Part shown: positions 50,996 to 60,005 of the stretch, in pieces
Numbering within the stretch: the first letter of the stretch is position 1
Layout of the letters: each line of letters starts with the position of its first letter
NCBI RefSeq assembly: GCF_001542875.1
Contig: NZ_LMAF01000002.1
Span: 1,449,501-1,513,500 of the forward strand
Direction: 5' to 3'
Length of the DNA stretch: 64,000 bases
DNA from: Erythrobacter sp. YT30
GTDB lineage: Bacteria > Pseudomonadota > Alphaproteobacteria > Sphingomonadales > Sphingomonadaceae
Made by a program: the position numbers and the translations under genes
The notes under the pieces: model-generated
What the model was told of the DNA's origin: nothing
What the model saw: the letters and a program-made list of their open reading frames with translations, nothing else
Database searches by the model: none

Positions 50996-52255
50996 TTATT
51001 CGGCCGGGGCCATTTCCGCATCCATTACATCCGAATGACTTGTGGACTTTGGCTGTTGCCGTCCGAATAGTTTGCCAAGTTTCTTGGTCACTTTCGCGAA
51101 CGCCGTTTCCAACGCGCCCAAAGGCTGGGCGCCGGGGACATAGGCGACGCGATAAAACATCCAGATGATGAGCGCTCCGAAGACAAAGAACGGCCCCCAC
51201 AAGGCGACGATTGGATCGATCCTCCCAAGCGCCGCGATGTCTTCTCCGTATTGATTGATCTTGTGATAGGAGACCACCATCACGATTGAGACGAAGACGC
51301 CTAGCGCACTGGTTGATCGTTTGGGCGGTATCGCAAGCGCCACTGCGAGCAGCGGCATCAATAGCATCATCACCACTTCGACCATGCGGAAATTGAAAGT
51401 CGCCTGGCTTGCGTCTCGCTCTGCTTCGGTTCTTGTTGGGCTCCACCCAATCCTGAGCAACTCGGGTAAAATGTATTCGCGTGTTTCATCGCCGCGCGCG
51501 CGGAATTCTTCGATGGCTGGCAGATCAATGGGCAGATCGTGGCGGCTGAATGAAAGAACGCGCGGTGTCTTGCTGCCGGTATCCTGCACGATTGTCCCTT
51601 CGGAAAGGCGCAGGATGATTGTGTCGGGGCTGTCCTGAGTGGCGAGGAATGATCCCTCGCGCGCGCTGATAGAGAGCACCTGACCCTTGCTGTTGGCTAC
51701 GCGCGCGAAAATACCCTGAAGGCGCTGGCCATCATCTTCGCTGCCTTCGATTCTGAGCGCCATTCGGTCGGCCAGAGTCGTGAACTCGCCCACCTTAATC
51801 GAAGCGCCTAATGCACCCGAACGCAGCTCATATTCCATCTGCTCGTAATAATATCGGCTGATCGGCTGGATATAGAATACCAGCGCGACATTGACGGCCA
51901 CCAGCACGAGTGTGATGGCATAGGGAACGCGCAGGAGACGCCAATAAGAAAGCCCAACGGCGCGCATCACATCGAGTTCGCTAGACGTCGCAAGTTTGCG
52001 GAACGCAAGCAGCACGCCCAGCAGCAAACCCAAGGGAATGGCAAGGCTTGCATATTCGGGGATCAATGCACCCAGCATTTTGAAAACAACGCCGACGGGG
52101 CCGCCTTCAACCGCAACAAAATCGAACAGGCGCAGCATTTTGTCGAGCAGCAGCAGCGAAGCGGCAAGCGCAAAGATTCCGAGCATGGGAAACAGGACGA
52201 GCCGGAAAATATACCGGTCGAGACTGTTCAGCGGGCTCGATACTGTGCTGGACAC
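50996..52255 (-). CDS. lptF: LPS export ABC transporter permease LptF
   Basis: 419 residues. YjgP/YjgQ family: LDRYIFRLVLFPMLGIFALA at the N-terminus, EYASLAIPLGLLLGVLLAF, RKLATSSELDVMRAVGLSYW (coupling helix region), a periplasmic jellyroll domain and C-terminal membrane helices VVMMLLMPLLAVALAIPPKR. The last 40 residues are a basic, probably cytoplasmic tail. It forms the LPS-extracting transporter with LptG, encoded next. Confidence 0.93.
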   Translation of the reverse strand: MSSTVSSPLNSLDRYIFRLVLFPMLGIFALAASLLLLDKMLRLFDFVAVEGGPVGVVFKMLGALIPEYASLAIPLGLLLGVLLAFRKLATSSELDVMRAVGLSYWRLLRVPYAITLVLVAVNVALVFYIQPISRYYYEQMEYELRSGALGASIKVGEFTTLADRMALRIEGSEDDGQRLQGIFARVANSKGQVLSISAREGSFLATQDSPDTIILRLSEGTIVQDTGSKTPRVLSFSRHDLPIDLPAIEEFRARGDETREYILPELLRIGWSPTRTEAERDASQATFNFRMVEVVMMLLMPLLAVALAIPPKRSTSALGVFVSIVMVVSYHKINQYGEDIAALGRIDPIVALWGPFFVFGALIIWMFYRVAYVPGAQPLGALETAFAKVTKKLGKLFGRQQPKSTSHSDVMDAEMAPAE

Positions 52256-52375
52256 TTTGGCGGCACCTCTTCAGGCGATTTGTTTCGACGTGCTTTCGCT
52301 CCGCCCCTAGCGCGAAATTAACGCTTCGTCATGCCCTGAAACGGCGGAATACACCTCGCCGCCTTAGCCATTGAT

Positions 52376-52885
52376 TTACCAGAAACGACTTCCTGGAATG
52401 CCTTTGAATGGGCCGGCTTCATATTGGCTGATCCAGCCGCCATAAAACTGGCCCGGCTGCGGCGTTATTTGTTCGCCATCGACGAGACACTGATCGAGCG
52501 GATCTGGATAGAAGGCGAGGTGATCGCGTATCCCTTCAAAACTGGGCGTGGGGTCGGGATATGTCCATGCGACTGCGTCCAATCTCTCGTCTTCAATCAC
52601 GCAGTCGAAATAGTGTGCTTGTCCCTTCCATTCGCACATCGTCCGGCGCGGATTGGGCTTCAGGAAATCCATCGCGATATCATCGCGCGGAATGTAATAG
52701 GTGGGAGGATGCGAAGTTTCGAGCGTGCGCCACGCATTGCGGCTGTCGACCAATTGGACCCCGTGATGGATAATCTGGATACGGCGTGTCGTGGGCTCGC
52801 AGATTGCAGGGCGGGGATAATCCCAGACGCTTTCCTGTCCTGGTTTTACCGGATCTGGCGTGGGATGGCCGCTAAAAAGGCTCAC
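52376..52885 (-). CDS. DUF427 domain protein
   Basis: 169 residues, single DUF427 fold. Characteristic residues are in [29 protein letters not shown] and [23 protein letters not shown] split across 115-137. DUF427 proteins are small beta-rich proteins of unknown activity. The start overlaps the clpS stop by four bases, a possible translational coupling with that gene. Confidence 0.87.
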   Translation of the reverse strand: MSLFSGHPTPDPVKPGQESVWDYPRPAICEPTTRRIQIIHHGVQLVDSRNAWRTLETSHPPTYYIPRDDIAMDFLKPNPRRTMCEWKGQAHYFDCVIEDERLDAVAWTYPDPTPSFEGIRDHLAFYPDPLDQCLVDGEQITPQPGQFYGGWISQYEAGPFKGIPGSRFW

Positions 52886-53310
52886 GCTTTTTCAAGCGTG
52901 CATTGCAGCGGATGCTGATTTTTGCGCGCGAAGTCCATAACCTGGTTCACTTTGGTTTCGGCGACTTCATATGGGAAGATACCGCACACGCCGACGCCTT
53001 TTTGGTGGACGTGCAGCATGACCCGCGTCGCCTGTTCCAGATCCATGTTGAAGAACCGCTTCAGGACCATCACGACGAACTCCATCGGCGTGTAATCGTC
53101 GTTTAGAAGCAGCACTTTGTATTGGCTGGGTTTCTTCGGCTTGGTGCGGGTCTTGGTCGCGATGCCGACTTCATTATCTGAATCGCCATCGCCGCTCTTA
53201 TCATCATCGTCGCCTGCAGCAGTCGAGTCGACATTGCCTATCCAATGCGCAGCCTCTTGAAGGCTGAACAGTTCGTTTGCAGACGGGAAAGAGGGAAGAG
53301 GGCGACTCAT
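52882..53310 (-). CDS. clpS: ATP-dependent Clp protease adaptor ClpS
   Basis: 142 residues. The N-degron-binding core is [20 protein letters not shown] (Asn-Asp pocket) and [24 protein letters not shown] in order, ending in [11 protein letters not shown]. The first 50 residues are a Ser/Asp-rich flexible extension, longer than in E. coli. ClpS delivers N-end-rule substrates to ClpAP. Co-transcribed with the DUF427 gene. Confidence 0.95.
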   Translation of the reverse strand: MSRPLPSFPSANELFSLQEAAHWIGNVDSTAAGDDDDKSGDGDSDNEVGIATKTRTKPKKPSQYKVLLLNDDYTPMEFVVMVLKRFFNMDLEQATRVMLHVHQKGVGVCGIFPYEVAETKVNQVMDFARKNQHPLQCTLEKA

Positions 53311-53442
53311 TGATCCTCCATTATGGGATTAGCTGGCCTGATCGCAAGATGTGTGAGGGATGATAACGGCTCGACGGTTCAAATGGTCCCGGCTTTGGGC
53401 CATTGTTCGTGAAGCTGGAATGCCTGGCCGGGCAAATCCACC

Positions 53443-53489
53443 AGACAAAAGTAAGGGCCGGACTGATCCTGAAAGATCAATCCGGCCCT
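53443..53489 (-). terminator. Terminator of the phasin gene
   Basis: Stem AGGGCCGGACTGATC (53454-53468) with GATCAATCCGGCCCT (53475-53489), one mismatch and a 6-base loop. On the minus strand it is followed by TTACTTTTGTCT, a moderate T-run, 75 bases after the phasin stop. Confidence 0.8.
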
Positions 53490-53563
53490 GCGCTCATTGG
53501 CGCGTTTTCATAAACCGGGTTTGGGAGAGAGGAGAGAGGCCCGGTTCAGAAACTCTTTTTCGC

Positions 53564-54403
53564 TTAAGCAGCTTTCGAGATTTTCTCGGCAGCAACGCTC
53601 ACGCGGTTCGAGATTGGTGCGAAAGCATCGTTGTAGAGCTTGACCCATGCTTCGGTGCGCTGCGAACCGAAAGAAACGACAGCGTCGAAGTTGCGACGAG
53701 CGAGTTCGCCCTGAAGCTGCATAAGTTCGGTCGGCGACTTAACAGCAGCCATTTTCTTGGCGTCTTCAGTGACGGTCTCAACGACGTTCTTGCCGGTTTC
53801 GACGTTGTCTTTCACCAGCTCTTGTGCGCCGGCGAAGAAGATCTTGCCGCTTTCGACCATTGCGTCGACGTTGGCTTTGTTGAATTCGCCCAGCTCGCCA
53901 GCGAGTTCGCCGGTTTTCGCGTAAGCAGTCTTCACACGCTCTTGAACGTCAGCAGCCATTTCCTTGGCTTGTGCGGTGATGTCGGTTTTTTCTGCAGTTG
54001 CCATGATGGTATCCTTAATTTTTGAGACGGTGGTCTTGGTTGTTGTCTTGGTGGCCGATTTTGGTGCAGCCTTCTTGGCAGCAACCGGGGTTTTCTTTGC
54101 GGCAGGCTTCTTACGAGCAGCCGGTGTCTTTTTGGCCGGAGTTTTCTTCGCAGTTGCGGTTTTGGCAGCCGTTTTCTTGGCGGGAGCCTTTTTCGCAGCT
54201 GGCTTGCGGGCGGTGGCAGTTTTCTTCTGAGGCGCAGAAACTGCCTTCTTCACAGTCTTGGCGCTTGCAGTTGCCTTAGGCGCATCGGCTTCGACAGCGT
54301 CAGCAACCTTGGCCGCACTCGCAGTTGAACTTTTCGTTGCCGCTTCTTCGTATGCTTTTTCAGCCGCGGCATCGATTTTCGATTTGGTGTTGGCTTCTGC
54401 CAT
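53564..54403 (-). CDS. Phasin with histone H1-like Ala/Lys N-terminal region
   Basis: 279 residues. Residues 50-125 are a repetitive Ala/Lys/Pro-rich, strongly basic stretch (KKTPAKKTPAARKKPAAKK) like the DNA-binding part of PhaF-type phasins. Residues 134-279 are a helical phasin domain (FNKANVDAMVESGKIFFAGAQE and AWVKLYNDAFAPISNRVSVA). It coats polyhydroxyalkanoate granules and may tether them to DNA. Residue 134 is a methionine with its own AAGGAT ribosome-binding site, at 54004, so a short phasin could also be made. The promoter with palindromic operators lies directly upstream. Confidence 0.9.
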   Translation of the reverse strand: MAEANTKSKIDAAAEKAYEEAATKSSTASAAKVADAVEADAPKATASAKTVKKAVSAPQKKTATARKPAAKKAPAKKTAAKTATAKKTPAKKTPAARKKPAAKKTPVAAKKAAPKSATKTTTKTTVSKIKDTIMATAEKTDITAQAKEMAADVQERVKTAYAKTGELAGELGEFNKANVDAMVESGKIFFAGAQELVKDNVETGKNVVETVTEDAKKMAAVKSPTELMQLQGELARRNFDAVVSFGSQRTEAWVKLYNDAFAPISNRVSVAAEKISKAA

Positions 54404-54418
54404 GTCATCCTCGCTTTA

Positions 54419-54480
54419 TGTTGCACTGCACAAAATAGCGATTGCGACTGCGAAGTCAAGCATTTTTGTGCAGTGCACAA
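54419..54480 (-). promoter_or_regulatory. Phasin promoter flanked by PhaR-like operators
   Basis: Minus strand: TTGACT (54459-54454), 16 bases, TATTTT (54437-54432), a good sigma-70 promoter. A perfect palindrome TTGTGCAGTGCACAA lies upstream (54466-54480), and a related copy, TGTTGCACTGCACAA, at 54419-54433 covers the -10 end. TGC/GCA-rich sites of this sort are bound by the PHA regulator PhaR; the gene for PhaR is not in this window. Confidence 0.7.
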
Positions 54481-54553
54481 TAAATTGCTAAGGAGCTGAA
54501 TTTATTGATGTAGGAGAGTTTTGCGAAGCCCACCACGCATGTGCTTTGCAAAT

Positions 54554-56512
54554 TTAACGTGCCTTCACATATCGTCCAGGCGCATCCTCGATGACTTTAT
54601 CACCGCGTCCACCCGGCTTGCGCTTTCCGGTCGCTGGCACTTTCTTCGGCGCTTGCGCATCGAGCCATTCCATCCAATGCGGCCACCAACTACCCGGATG
54701 TTCCTCCGCGCTTTCAACAAACGCCTCAAGTGAAGGGGCTTTGCTGTCGCCCAGCCAATACTGATACTTGCCAGCAGCCGGAGGGTTCACGACGCCCGCG
54801 ATATGGCCCGATCCTGCAAGCAGGAACTCAAGCGGCCCTTTGAAGTGATCGGTGATCCGCCAAACGCTTTCGGCAGGAGCGATATGATCTTCGCGCCCCG
54901 CTTGCACAAAGGTAGGTGTTTCGACCTGCGTCAGATCGATCGGAGTTCCATCAGCTTCCAATGCGTCGGGCACTACCAGCTTATTGTCACGATAGAGGTC
55001 ACGCAGATAGTCATTGTGCCACTTCGAAGGGAGGTTGGTGACGTCCCCATTCCAGTGAAGGAGGTCAAAAGCGGGATAATCCTCGCCCAGCAGATAATTG
55101 TTGACGACGTAGTTCCAGATCAGGTCCTTGCCGCGTAGCGCATTGAATGTCGCCGCGAGATACCGCCCATCGATGTACCCCTGACCGCCGAGACTGCCGA
55201 GCATCTCCAACTGCGCATCATCGATAAAGTGTTTGAGGTCGCCGCTTTTCTCAAAATCCACCTGAGCGGTGAAAAAGGTCGCACTCTTAACCCGGTCCGC
55301 TTCTCCTCGCCGGGCCAGAATTGCGAGTGTTGCAGCTAAAGTGGTGCCTGCCACACAGTACCCGATTGTGTGAACGTGCGGCACTGACAAGCGATCACGT
55401 ACCTCGTCGATCGCCTCGATCTGGCTGCGGATGTAGTCGTCCCACACAACATCCTTCAGGCTCTCGTCGGCTGATCTCCAACTGACAACAAAAACGCTGA
55501 TGCCTTGATCGACGGCCCATTTGATGAAGCTCTTCTTCTCAGTGAGGTCGAGGATGTAGAATCGATTGATCCAAGGTGGGAAGATGACCAGCGGGACTTC
55601 ATAAACATCCTTGGTCGAAGGGTTGTACTGGATCAGCTGATACAACTCTGTTTCGAAAACCACTTTGCCCGGTGTCGACGCAAGATTCTCGCCTAGAGTA
55701 AAAGCGTCCGGATCCGTGTGGGTGAGCTGACCGCGCTTCAGATCGGTGATCAAATGCTCCATACCACGCACGAGGTTTTGTCCGCGCGTCTCCACAGTGC
55801 GTTTCATTACGACCGGATTGGTGAGCATGAAGTTGGCAGGGCTCATGGCTTCCGACAGCGCGCCAATCGCAAATTCCAATTGCTGCCGTTTCATCGGGTC
55901 GAGCCCGCCCATGGATTTCACCGATTGCTGAAAATACTCGGCCAGCATCAAATAGGTTTGATGGAGCAGTGCAAACGCAGGCAGATCACGCCACGCTGGA
56001 TCAGCAAAGCGCCGATCCTTGTGAGGAAATTCGAGGGCGGGCAATTCCTCCGCCCCCTTTTCGGAAAGGTCCTGCCCTGTCATTCGCTCAAAGACGCCTT
56101 GCCACAATTGCAGCGTGTCCTGCGTCAACTTTGATTGTGCTTCAAGCAGACCCTTTGGCATTTGCTTCAGCATGCTCTGCGAAATCATCAGCCACTGCGC
56201 CGGGTCCAGAAGACCAGAAGAGTTCGGCGCTTTCGAAGCTGATTGAGAGGCTTGATGCGAAACGAATTCGAGCCACATCTTCTGCAACTGGGCACTTGCC
56301 TTTGCCCATTCCCCCAAGTCGCCCAGGCTTAAGCCTTCGGGCAAAGCATGAGGCAGATTTATCGCGCTTGAATCTCCGGCGCCAAGTGATGGCGACATGG
56401 CCGAAGCCAGCATCTCGCGCATTGCGCCGCCCTGCATGTCGAAAAATGCCTTGAATGGTTCGCTCTGAAGAAATTCTGCCGCAGCACTTTCTGTGGAGTT
56501 CTTGGAAGCCAT
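54554..56512 (-). CDS. phaC: Class I polyhydroxyalkanoate synthase
   Basis: 652 residues. PhaC N-terminal domain (about 130-300) and alpha/beta hydrolase core. The lipase-like box is HTIGYCVAGTTLAATLA with the catalytic cysteine. The aspartate is in PTFVQAGREDHIAP and the histidine in LLAGSGHIAGVVNPP. It polymerises hydroxyacyl-CoA into storage polyester at the granule surface. The first 80 residues are a variable extension. The phasin gene lies downstream on the same strand with its own promoter. Confidence 0.96.
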   Translation of the reverse strand: MASKNSTESAAAEFLQSEPFKAFFDMQGGAMREMLASAMSPSLGAGDSSAINLPHALPEGLSLGDLGEWAKASAQLQKMWLEFVSHQASQSASKAPNSSGLLDPAQWLMISQSMLKQMPKGLLEAQSKLTQDTLQLWQGVFERMTGQDLSEKGAEELPALEFPHKDRRFADPAWRDLPAFALLHQTYLMLAEYFQQSVKSMGGLDPMKRQQLEFAIGALSEAMSPANFMLTNPVVMKRTVETRGQNLVRGMEHLITDLKRGQLTHTDPDAFTLGENLASTPGKVVFETELYQLIQYNPSTKDVYEVPLVIFPPWINRFYILDLTEKKSFIKWAVDQGISVFVVSWRSADESLKDVVWDDYIRSQIEAIDEVRDRLSVPHVHTIGYCVAGTTLAATLAILARRGEADRVKSATFFTAQVDFEKSGDLKHFIDDAQLEMLGSLGGQGYIDGRYLAATFNALRGKDLIWNYVVNNYLLGEDYPAFDLLHWNGDVTNLPSKWHNDYLRDLYRDNKLVVPDALEADGTPIDLTQVETPTFVQAGREDHIAPAESVWRITDHFKGPLEFLLAGSGHIAGVVNPPAAGKYQYWLGDSKAPSLEAFVESAEEHPGSWWPHWMEWLDAQAPKKVPATGKRKPGGRGDKVIEDAPGRYVKAR

Positions 56513-56671
56513 AGCAAAATCAATCCTTCAAATTTCTAGCCATTCCGAGTCCCAGGATCCGGCTATCCGGGGAACCTTAGCGAAAACGCCTTCCAAGTTC
56601 GACCGATTATGGCCTAAACAATGATTACGTCTGCTGTCATTTTGATTGCTCAGATGTGGGTAGGGTACGCA

Positions 56672-57871
56672 ATGAACGACCAATTCTATCGCATGAAGCG
56701 CCTTCCGCCGTACGTCATCGCGGAAGTGAACGCCATGCGTCACGCTGCTCGCCAGAGTGGTGATGATATCATTGATCTGGGCATGGGCAATCCTGATCAG
56801 CCGCCTCCGCAACATGTCATAGACAAGCTGTGCGAAGTGGCAGCGAAGCCCGATGCGCACGGATATTCGCAGTCCAAAGGCATTCCTGGGCTTCGGCGAG
56901 CGCAGGCTAACTACTATCAAAGGCGCTTCGGGGTTGATCTTGATCCTGAGACAGAAGTTGTCGTCACTATGGGCTCGAAAGAGGGGCTTGCAAGCCTTGC
57001 GACGGCGATTACTGCGCCGGGAGATTGCGTGCTTGCGCCAAACCCGTCGTACCCGATCCACACTTTTGGCTTTATTATAGCAGGCGCCACCATTCGGTCG
57101 GTACCCACAACACCGGACGAGGATTATTGGCGCTCGCTCGAAAGTGCGATGAATTTCACTGTGCCACGGCCAAGTGTTCTCGTCGTGAGCTATCCATCCA
57201 ATCCCACTGCCGAAACCGTCGATCTGGCTTTCTATGAGAGGCTGGTCGACTGGGCACGAGATAACGAGGTCTGGGTGCTATCAGATCTCGCTTATTCTGA
57301 ACTCTATTATGGCGATGATCCCACGCCGTCCATTCTTCAGGTTAAGGGGGCAAAGGACGTTGCAGTGGAGTTTACCAGCATGAGCAAAACCTATTCAATG
57401 GCGGGCTGGCGGATGGGCTTTGCGGTTGGCAATCGGCAATTGATTGCGGCGCTAACGCGGGTGAAGTCTTATTTGGATTATGGAGCGTTCACTCCCATTC
57501 AGGCGGCAGCATGCGCGGCCTTGAATGGGCCACAGGACATCGTTGAAGAGAACCGATCACTGTATCGAAAACGCCGCGATGTGATGGTCGAATCGTTTGG
57601 ACGAGCGGGTTGGGAAATCCCGCCGCCGTCCGCATCCATGTTTGCCTGGGCCCCCTTGCCGCCTGCATTGTCAGACATGGGAAGCCTTGAATTCTCTAAA
57701 GAATTACTGACCGAAGCAAAAGTCGCTGTGGCGCCAGGCGTTGGATATGGAGAAGAAGGCGAAGGATATGTTCGCATCGCCATGGTTGAAAACGAGCAGA
57801 GGCTGCGACAGGCTGCGCGCAATATTAAGCGCTATCTCACATCAAAGGGCATCAATGCCCCAGCAAGCTAG
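56672..57871 (+). CDS. alaC: Alanine/aspartate-type aminotransferase (AlaC-like)
   Basis: 399 residues. Class I PLP-dependent fold: RLPPYVIAEVNAMRHAARQ, DLGMGNPDQPPP, HGYSQSKGIPGLRRA, TMGSKEGLASL, and the PLP lysine in SMSKTYSMAGWRMGF, followed by RIAMVENEQRLRQA at the C-terminus. The order and wording match E. coli AlaC, a glutamate-pyruvate aminotransferase. The start MNDQFYRMKRL at 56672 is preferred; an open frame 17 codons longer lacks similarity. Divergent from phaC. Confidence 0.9.
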   Translation: MNDQFYRMKRLPPYVIAEVNAMRHAARQSGDDIIDLGMGNPDQPPPQHVIDKLCEVAAKPDAHGYSQSKGIPGLRRAQANYYQRRFGVDLDPETEVVVTMGSKEGLASLATAITAPGDCVLAPNPSYPIHTFGFIIAGATIRSVPTTPDEDYWRSLESAMNFTVPRPSVLVVSYPSNPTAETVDLAFYERLVDWARDNEVWVLSDLAYSELYYGDDPTPSILQVKGAKDVAVEFTSMSKTYSMAGWRMGFAVGNRQLIAALTRVKSYLDYGAFTPIQAAACAALNGPQDIVEENRSLYRKRRDVMVESFGRAGWEIPPPSASMFAWAPLPPALSDMGSLEFSKELLTEAKVAVAPGVGYGEEGEGYVRIAMVENEQRLRQAARNIKRYLTSKGINAPAS

Positions 57872-57975
57872 TATTGAATTCAAGCATTTACGATTTTTTT
57901 GCCAAAGAACTGGAGCGATTTGTAAGATAGACCATTCAGATAGTAAGGCGGATCAGTCGGGTTAAGGAGGCCGGG

Positions 57976-58620
57976 ATGCCACCGAAATCGTCGAAACCGC
58001 TGACTGATCGACAGCACGCTGTGATGGTGCGCATTGATCGTCGGGTTCCGATCAAAGTTATAGCTCAGGATCTCGGTGTATCCGAGACCCGGATCAATCA
58101 GCATATCCGGGCCCTGAAAGACATTTATGATGCCGGCAGCCTTGGCGACCTGGTCGAAAAGTATCGCGCCACACTTCCAGATCCCATGTCTGATCCTAGA
58201 GAAGCGCAGGCTGAGGACGGGCGGGGTGAAGCAAACTCTGCGATCCCCTTACCGAATTCTGAAGACGTTACGAAAATACCCGAGGTGGCAGGGTTAAGCG
58301 AACCTGCATACAGCAAAAATCAGGTCCCAATCCCAGCAGAAGTCAGCGAGTCCTTTCTACGGGACGACCGCGGCAACCTGACGATAAACGATGTTATGCC
58401 GATGGTTGAACAGGCGCCTTGGTTGCGACCTGGAGAACCAAAAGTCGTCCCCGGAGTGCTCGATGGTGAACACGCCGCCTTGTTTCGATTTGGAGCGATC
58501 ATTGTGATCGCTTTTGGGTTCTTAGCTGCAGTGGTTTTGATGGCGACCGCAGCGATTACAATAAGCGAAGCACTGGACGGCAAGGCATCAATCTCCGTGG
58601 ACACACAAGGCCAAGCCTGA
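57976..58620 (+). CDS. Membrane-tethered LuxR-type helix-turn-helix protein, first gene of an unknown five-gene unit
   Basis: 214 residues. Residues 9-60 form a LuxR/GerE-like HTH (LTDRQHAVMVRIDRRVPIKV, QDLGVSETRINQHIRAL). A Pro/Glu-rich linker follows, and one transmembrane helix lies near the C-terminus (AIIVIAFGFLAAVVLMATAA, about 175-195). This inverted ToxR-like design implies a regulator held at the membrane that could respond to envelope signals or be released by proteolysis. It begins an operon-like series of five genes with gaps of 27, 12, -1 and -4 bases. Function unknown. Confidence 0.78.
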   Translation: MPPKSSKPLTDRQHAVMVRIDRRVPIKVIAQDLGVSETRINQHIRALKDIYDAGSLGDLVEKYRATLPDPMSDPREAQAEDGRGEANSAIPLPNSEDVTKIPEVAGLSEPAYSKNQVPIPAEVSESFLRDDRGNLTINDVMPMVEQAPWLRPGEPKVVPGVLDGEHAALFRFGAIIVIAFGFLAAVVLMATAAITISEALDGKASISVDTQGQA

Positions 58621-58647
58621 CGAGCGAGGCGGCCGTGGAGACCACCA

Positions 58648-58995
58648 ATGACCGAACGCATGACCGCTGACGCCTACAACATCAAAAAACTTATGCGCGA
58701 AGCGGAAGCTCTCGCCGATGAATCCATGATCGCTTTTGCCCGCTTGAAGCAGGCCATGATTTCTGCACGTCAAAACCCAGAAGTGGAGGTTGACGTTGGC
58801 CAGCGCGCTCTGATGCGCCTCAATCAAGCTGAAGACCAGGCGCTTTCAATGTCGACCAACCTTTTGCGGGTTCATGATGAGCTTAGCAAAGTCGCCCGCG
58901 AAAAAATGGCTGGCGATAAAAACGTGCCAACAGATGTCGAGCGCGCAAGCATTGTCGAGGATGCAGCTACACCCGAACTGAGCCACGTGAGCTGA
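58648..58995 (+). CDS. Small helical cytoplasmic protein of the five-gene unit
   Basis: 115 residues without signal or membrane segment. It is predicted to be mostly alpha-helical: MREAEALADESMIAFARLKQ and QRALMRLNQAEDQALSMSTN have heptad-like spacing typical of coiled coils. The C-terminal 25 residues are acidic. It is not a family I recognise. Position between a tethered HTH protein and a membrane protein suggests an adaptor or regulator subunit. Confidence 0.65.
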   Translation: MTERMTADAYNIKKLMREAEALADESMIAFARLKQAMISARQNPEVEVDVGQRALMRLNQAEDQALSMSTNLLRVHDELSKVAREKMAGDKNVPTDVERASIVEDAATPELSHVS

Positions 58996-59007
58996 TGCCA
59001 GAGCGTC

Positions 59008-59571
59008 ATGCTTGAACTAGTTTTCTCGGACTACCGCCCTTTTATTCAGGACGCGGTTGCAATCATTCTGATTGTAGCCGCCCTGATCTGGGGAGGTGGT
59101 CCCGAGAGGATCTTTGCGCTCACGTGGTTGGTCTTTTTTGAACTGCTTGACCTATTGTATCAGGCAACAGGGGGCGGCTTCTTTCAATCCGGCGATATCG
59201 AATTTTATATTGCTGCGACCGATCTTTTTGCCGGCCTTATCTGGATCACTTGCGCTCTGTTTGCGAACCGCAATTACATGCTGTGGATAGCTGCCATGCA
59301 ATTGCTCGCAATGACAGCTCATGTCGCACGCGGTCTTGTCGAGGCCATTTCTCCCATCGCCTATGCCGTTATGGTGATTGCCCCTGGCTGGCTGCAACTA
59401 CTGTTCTTCGGCATTGGCCTTGCCCGCCATATTCAGCGCAAGCGAAAGTATGGGCCCTACAGGGACTGGCGCATATCTCGCCAATGGTCTCTCGCCTCTC
59501 AAAACACCGGAAAAAAGTGGACACTCATCAGGATATTGGGACACGATTTCTTCACTGAGAGGAAAAATTGA
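59008..59571 (+). CDS. Polytopic membrane protein of the five-gene unit
   Basis: 187 residues with about five transmembrane helices (residues about 12-30, 35-50, 67-85, 88-105, 112-140) and a basic C-terminal tail (RHIQRKRKYGPYRDWRISRQ). No family recognised. It follows the helical protein after 12 bases, and its TGA overlaps the ATG of the JAB gene by one base, showing translational coupling. It may be a sensor or channel for the regulators encoded beside it. Confidence 0.7.
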   Translation: MLELVFSDYRPFIQDAVAIILIVAALIWGGGPERIFALTWLVFFELLDLLYQATGGGFFQSGDIEFYIAATDLFAGLIWITCALFANRNYMLWIAAMQLLAMTAHVARGLVEAISPIAYAVMVIAPGWLQLLFFGIGLARHIQRKRKYGPYRDWRISRQWSLASQNTGKKWTLIRILGHDFFTERKN

Positions 59572-60005
59572 TGATCTCAAAACTTAGACACGAGCAGTCA
59601 TCTACGAGTGCTGCAAAAAACTGCACAAGCGAAACGCGTCTACGATTGATGATTGATTACATGAGGTCGCGTGTATTCTCAAGCTGCGATACGAGTGAAA
59701 GACTTCACGCTGTCTTTTTGGGTAAAAATCGATGCTTTCTTGGCGAAATCACCTTTGAGGGCAAAAATTCTTCAGAACTTTCTTTACGAATGCGTGATTT
59801 ATTCTCTAAAGCACTAAATGTGGAAACTAAGGTAATGATCATCGCGCACAATCATCCATCGGGTGACTGCAGGCCAAGTGCGATGGACATCCAGGTAACT
59901 TCGCGGATCGCTGCGCTATCAGAAGCGCTGGACATCGAGTTGGCTGACCACCTGATTTTTACACGCACTGCAGTTTATTCGATGCGCGCAGGGGGGGATC
60001 TATGA
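59571..60005 (+). CDS. RadC-like JAB/MPN domain protein without the N-terminal HhH domain
   Basis: 144 residues. The metalloprotease-type JAB motif is AHNHPSGDCRPSAMD (HxH, serine and aspartate zinc site) with an upstream glutamate candidate in FLGEITFEG. It matches the C-terminal RadC domain, but the helix-hairpin-helix of full RadC is missing. By my hand count the first 250 bases have about 41% G+C, well below the neighbours. I choose the ATG at 59571 over the TTG one codon before. The role of RadC-type domains is unclear; protease or nuclease activity has been suggested. Confidence 0.8.
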   Translation: MISKLRHEQSSTSAAKNCTSETRLRLMIDYMRSRVFSSCDTSERLHAVFLGKNRCFLGEITFEGKNSSELSLRMRDLFSKALNVETKVMIIAHNHPSGDCRPSAMDIQVTSRIAALSEALDIELADHLIFTRTAVYSMRAGGDL

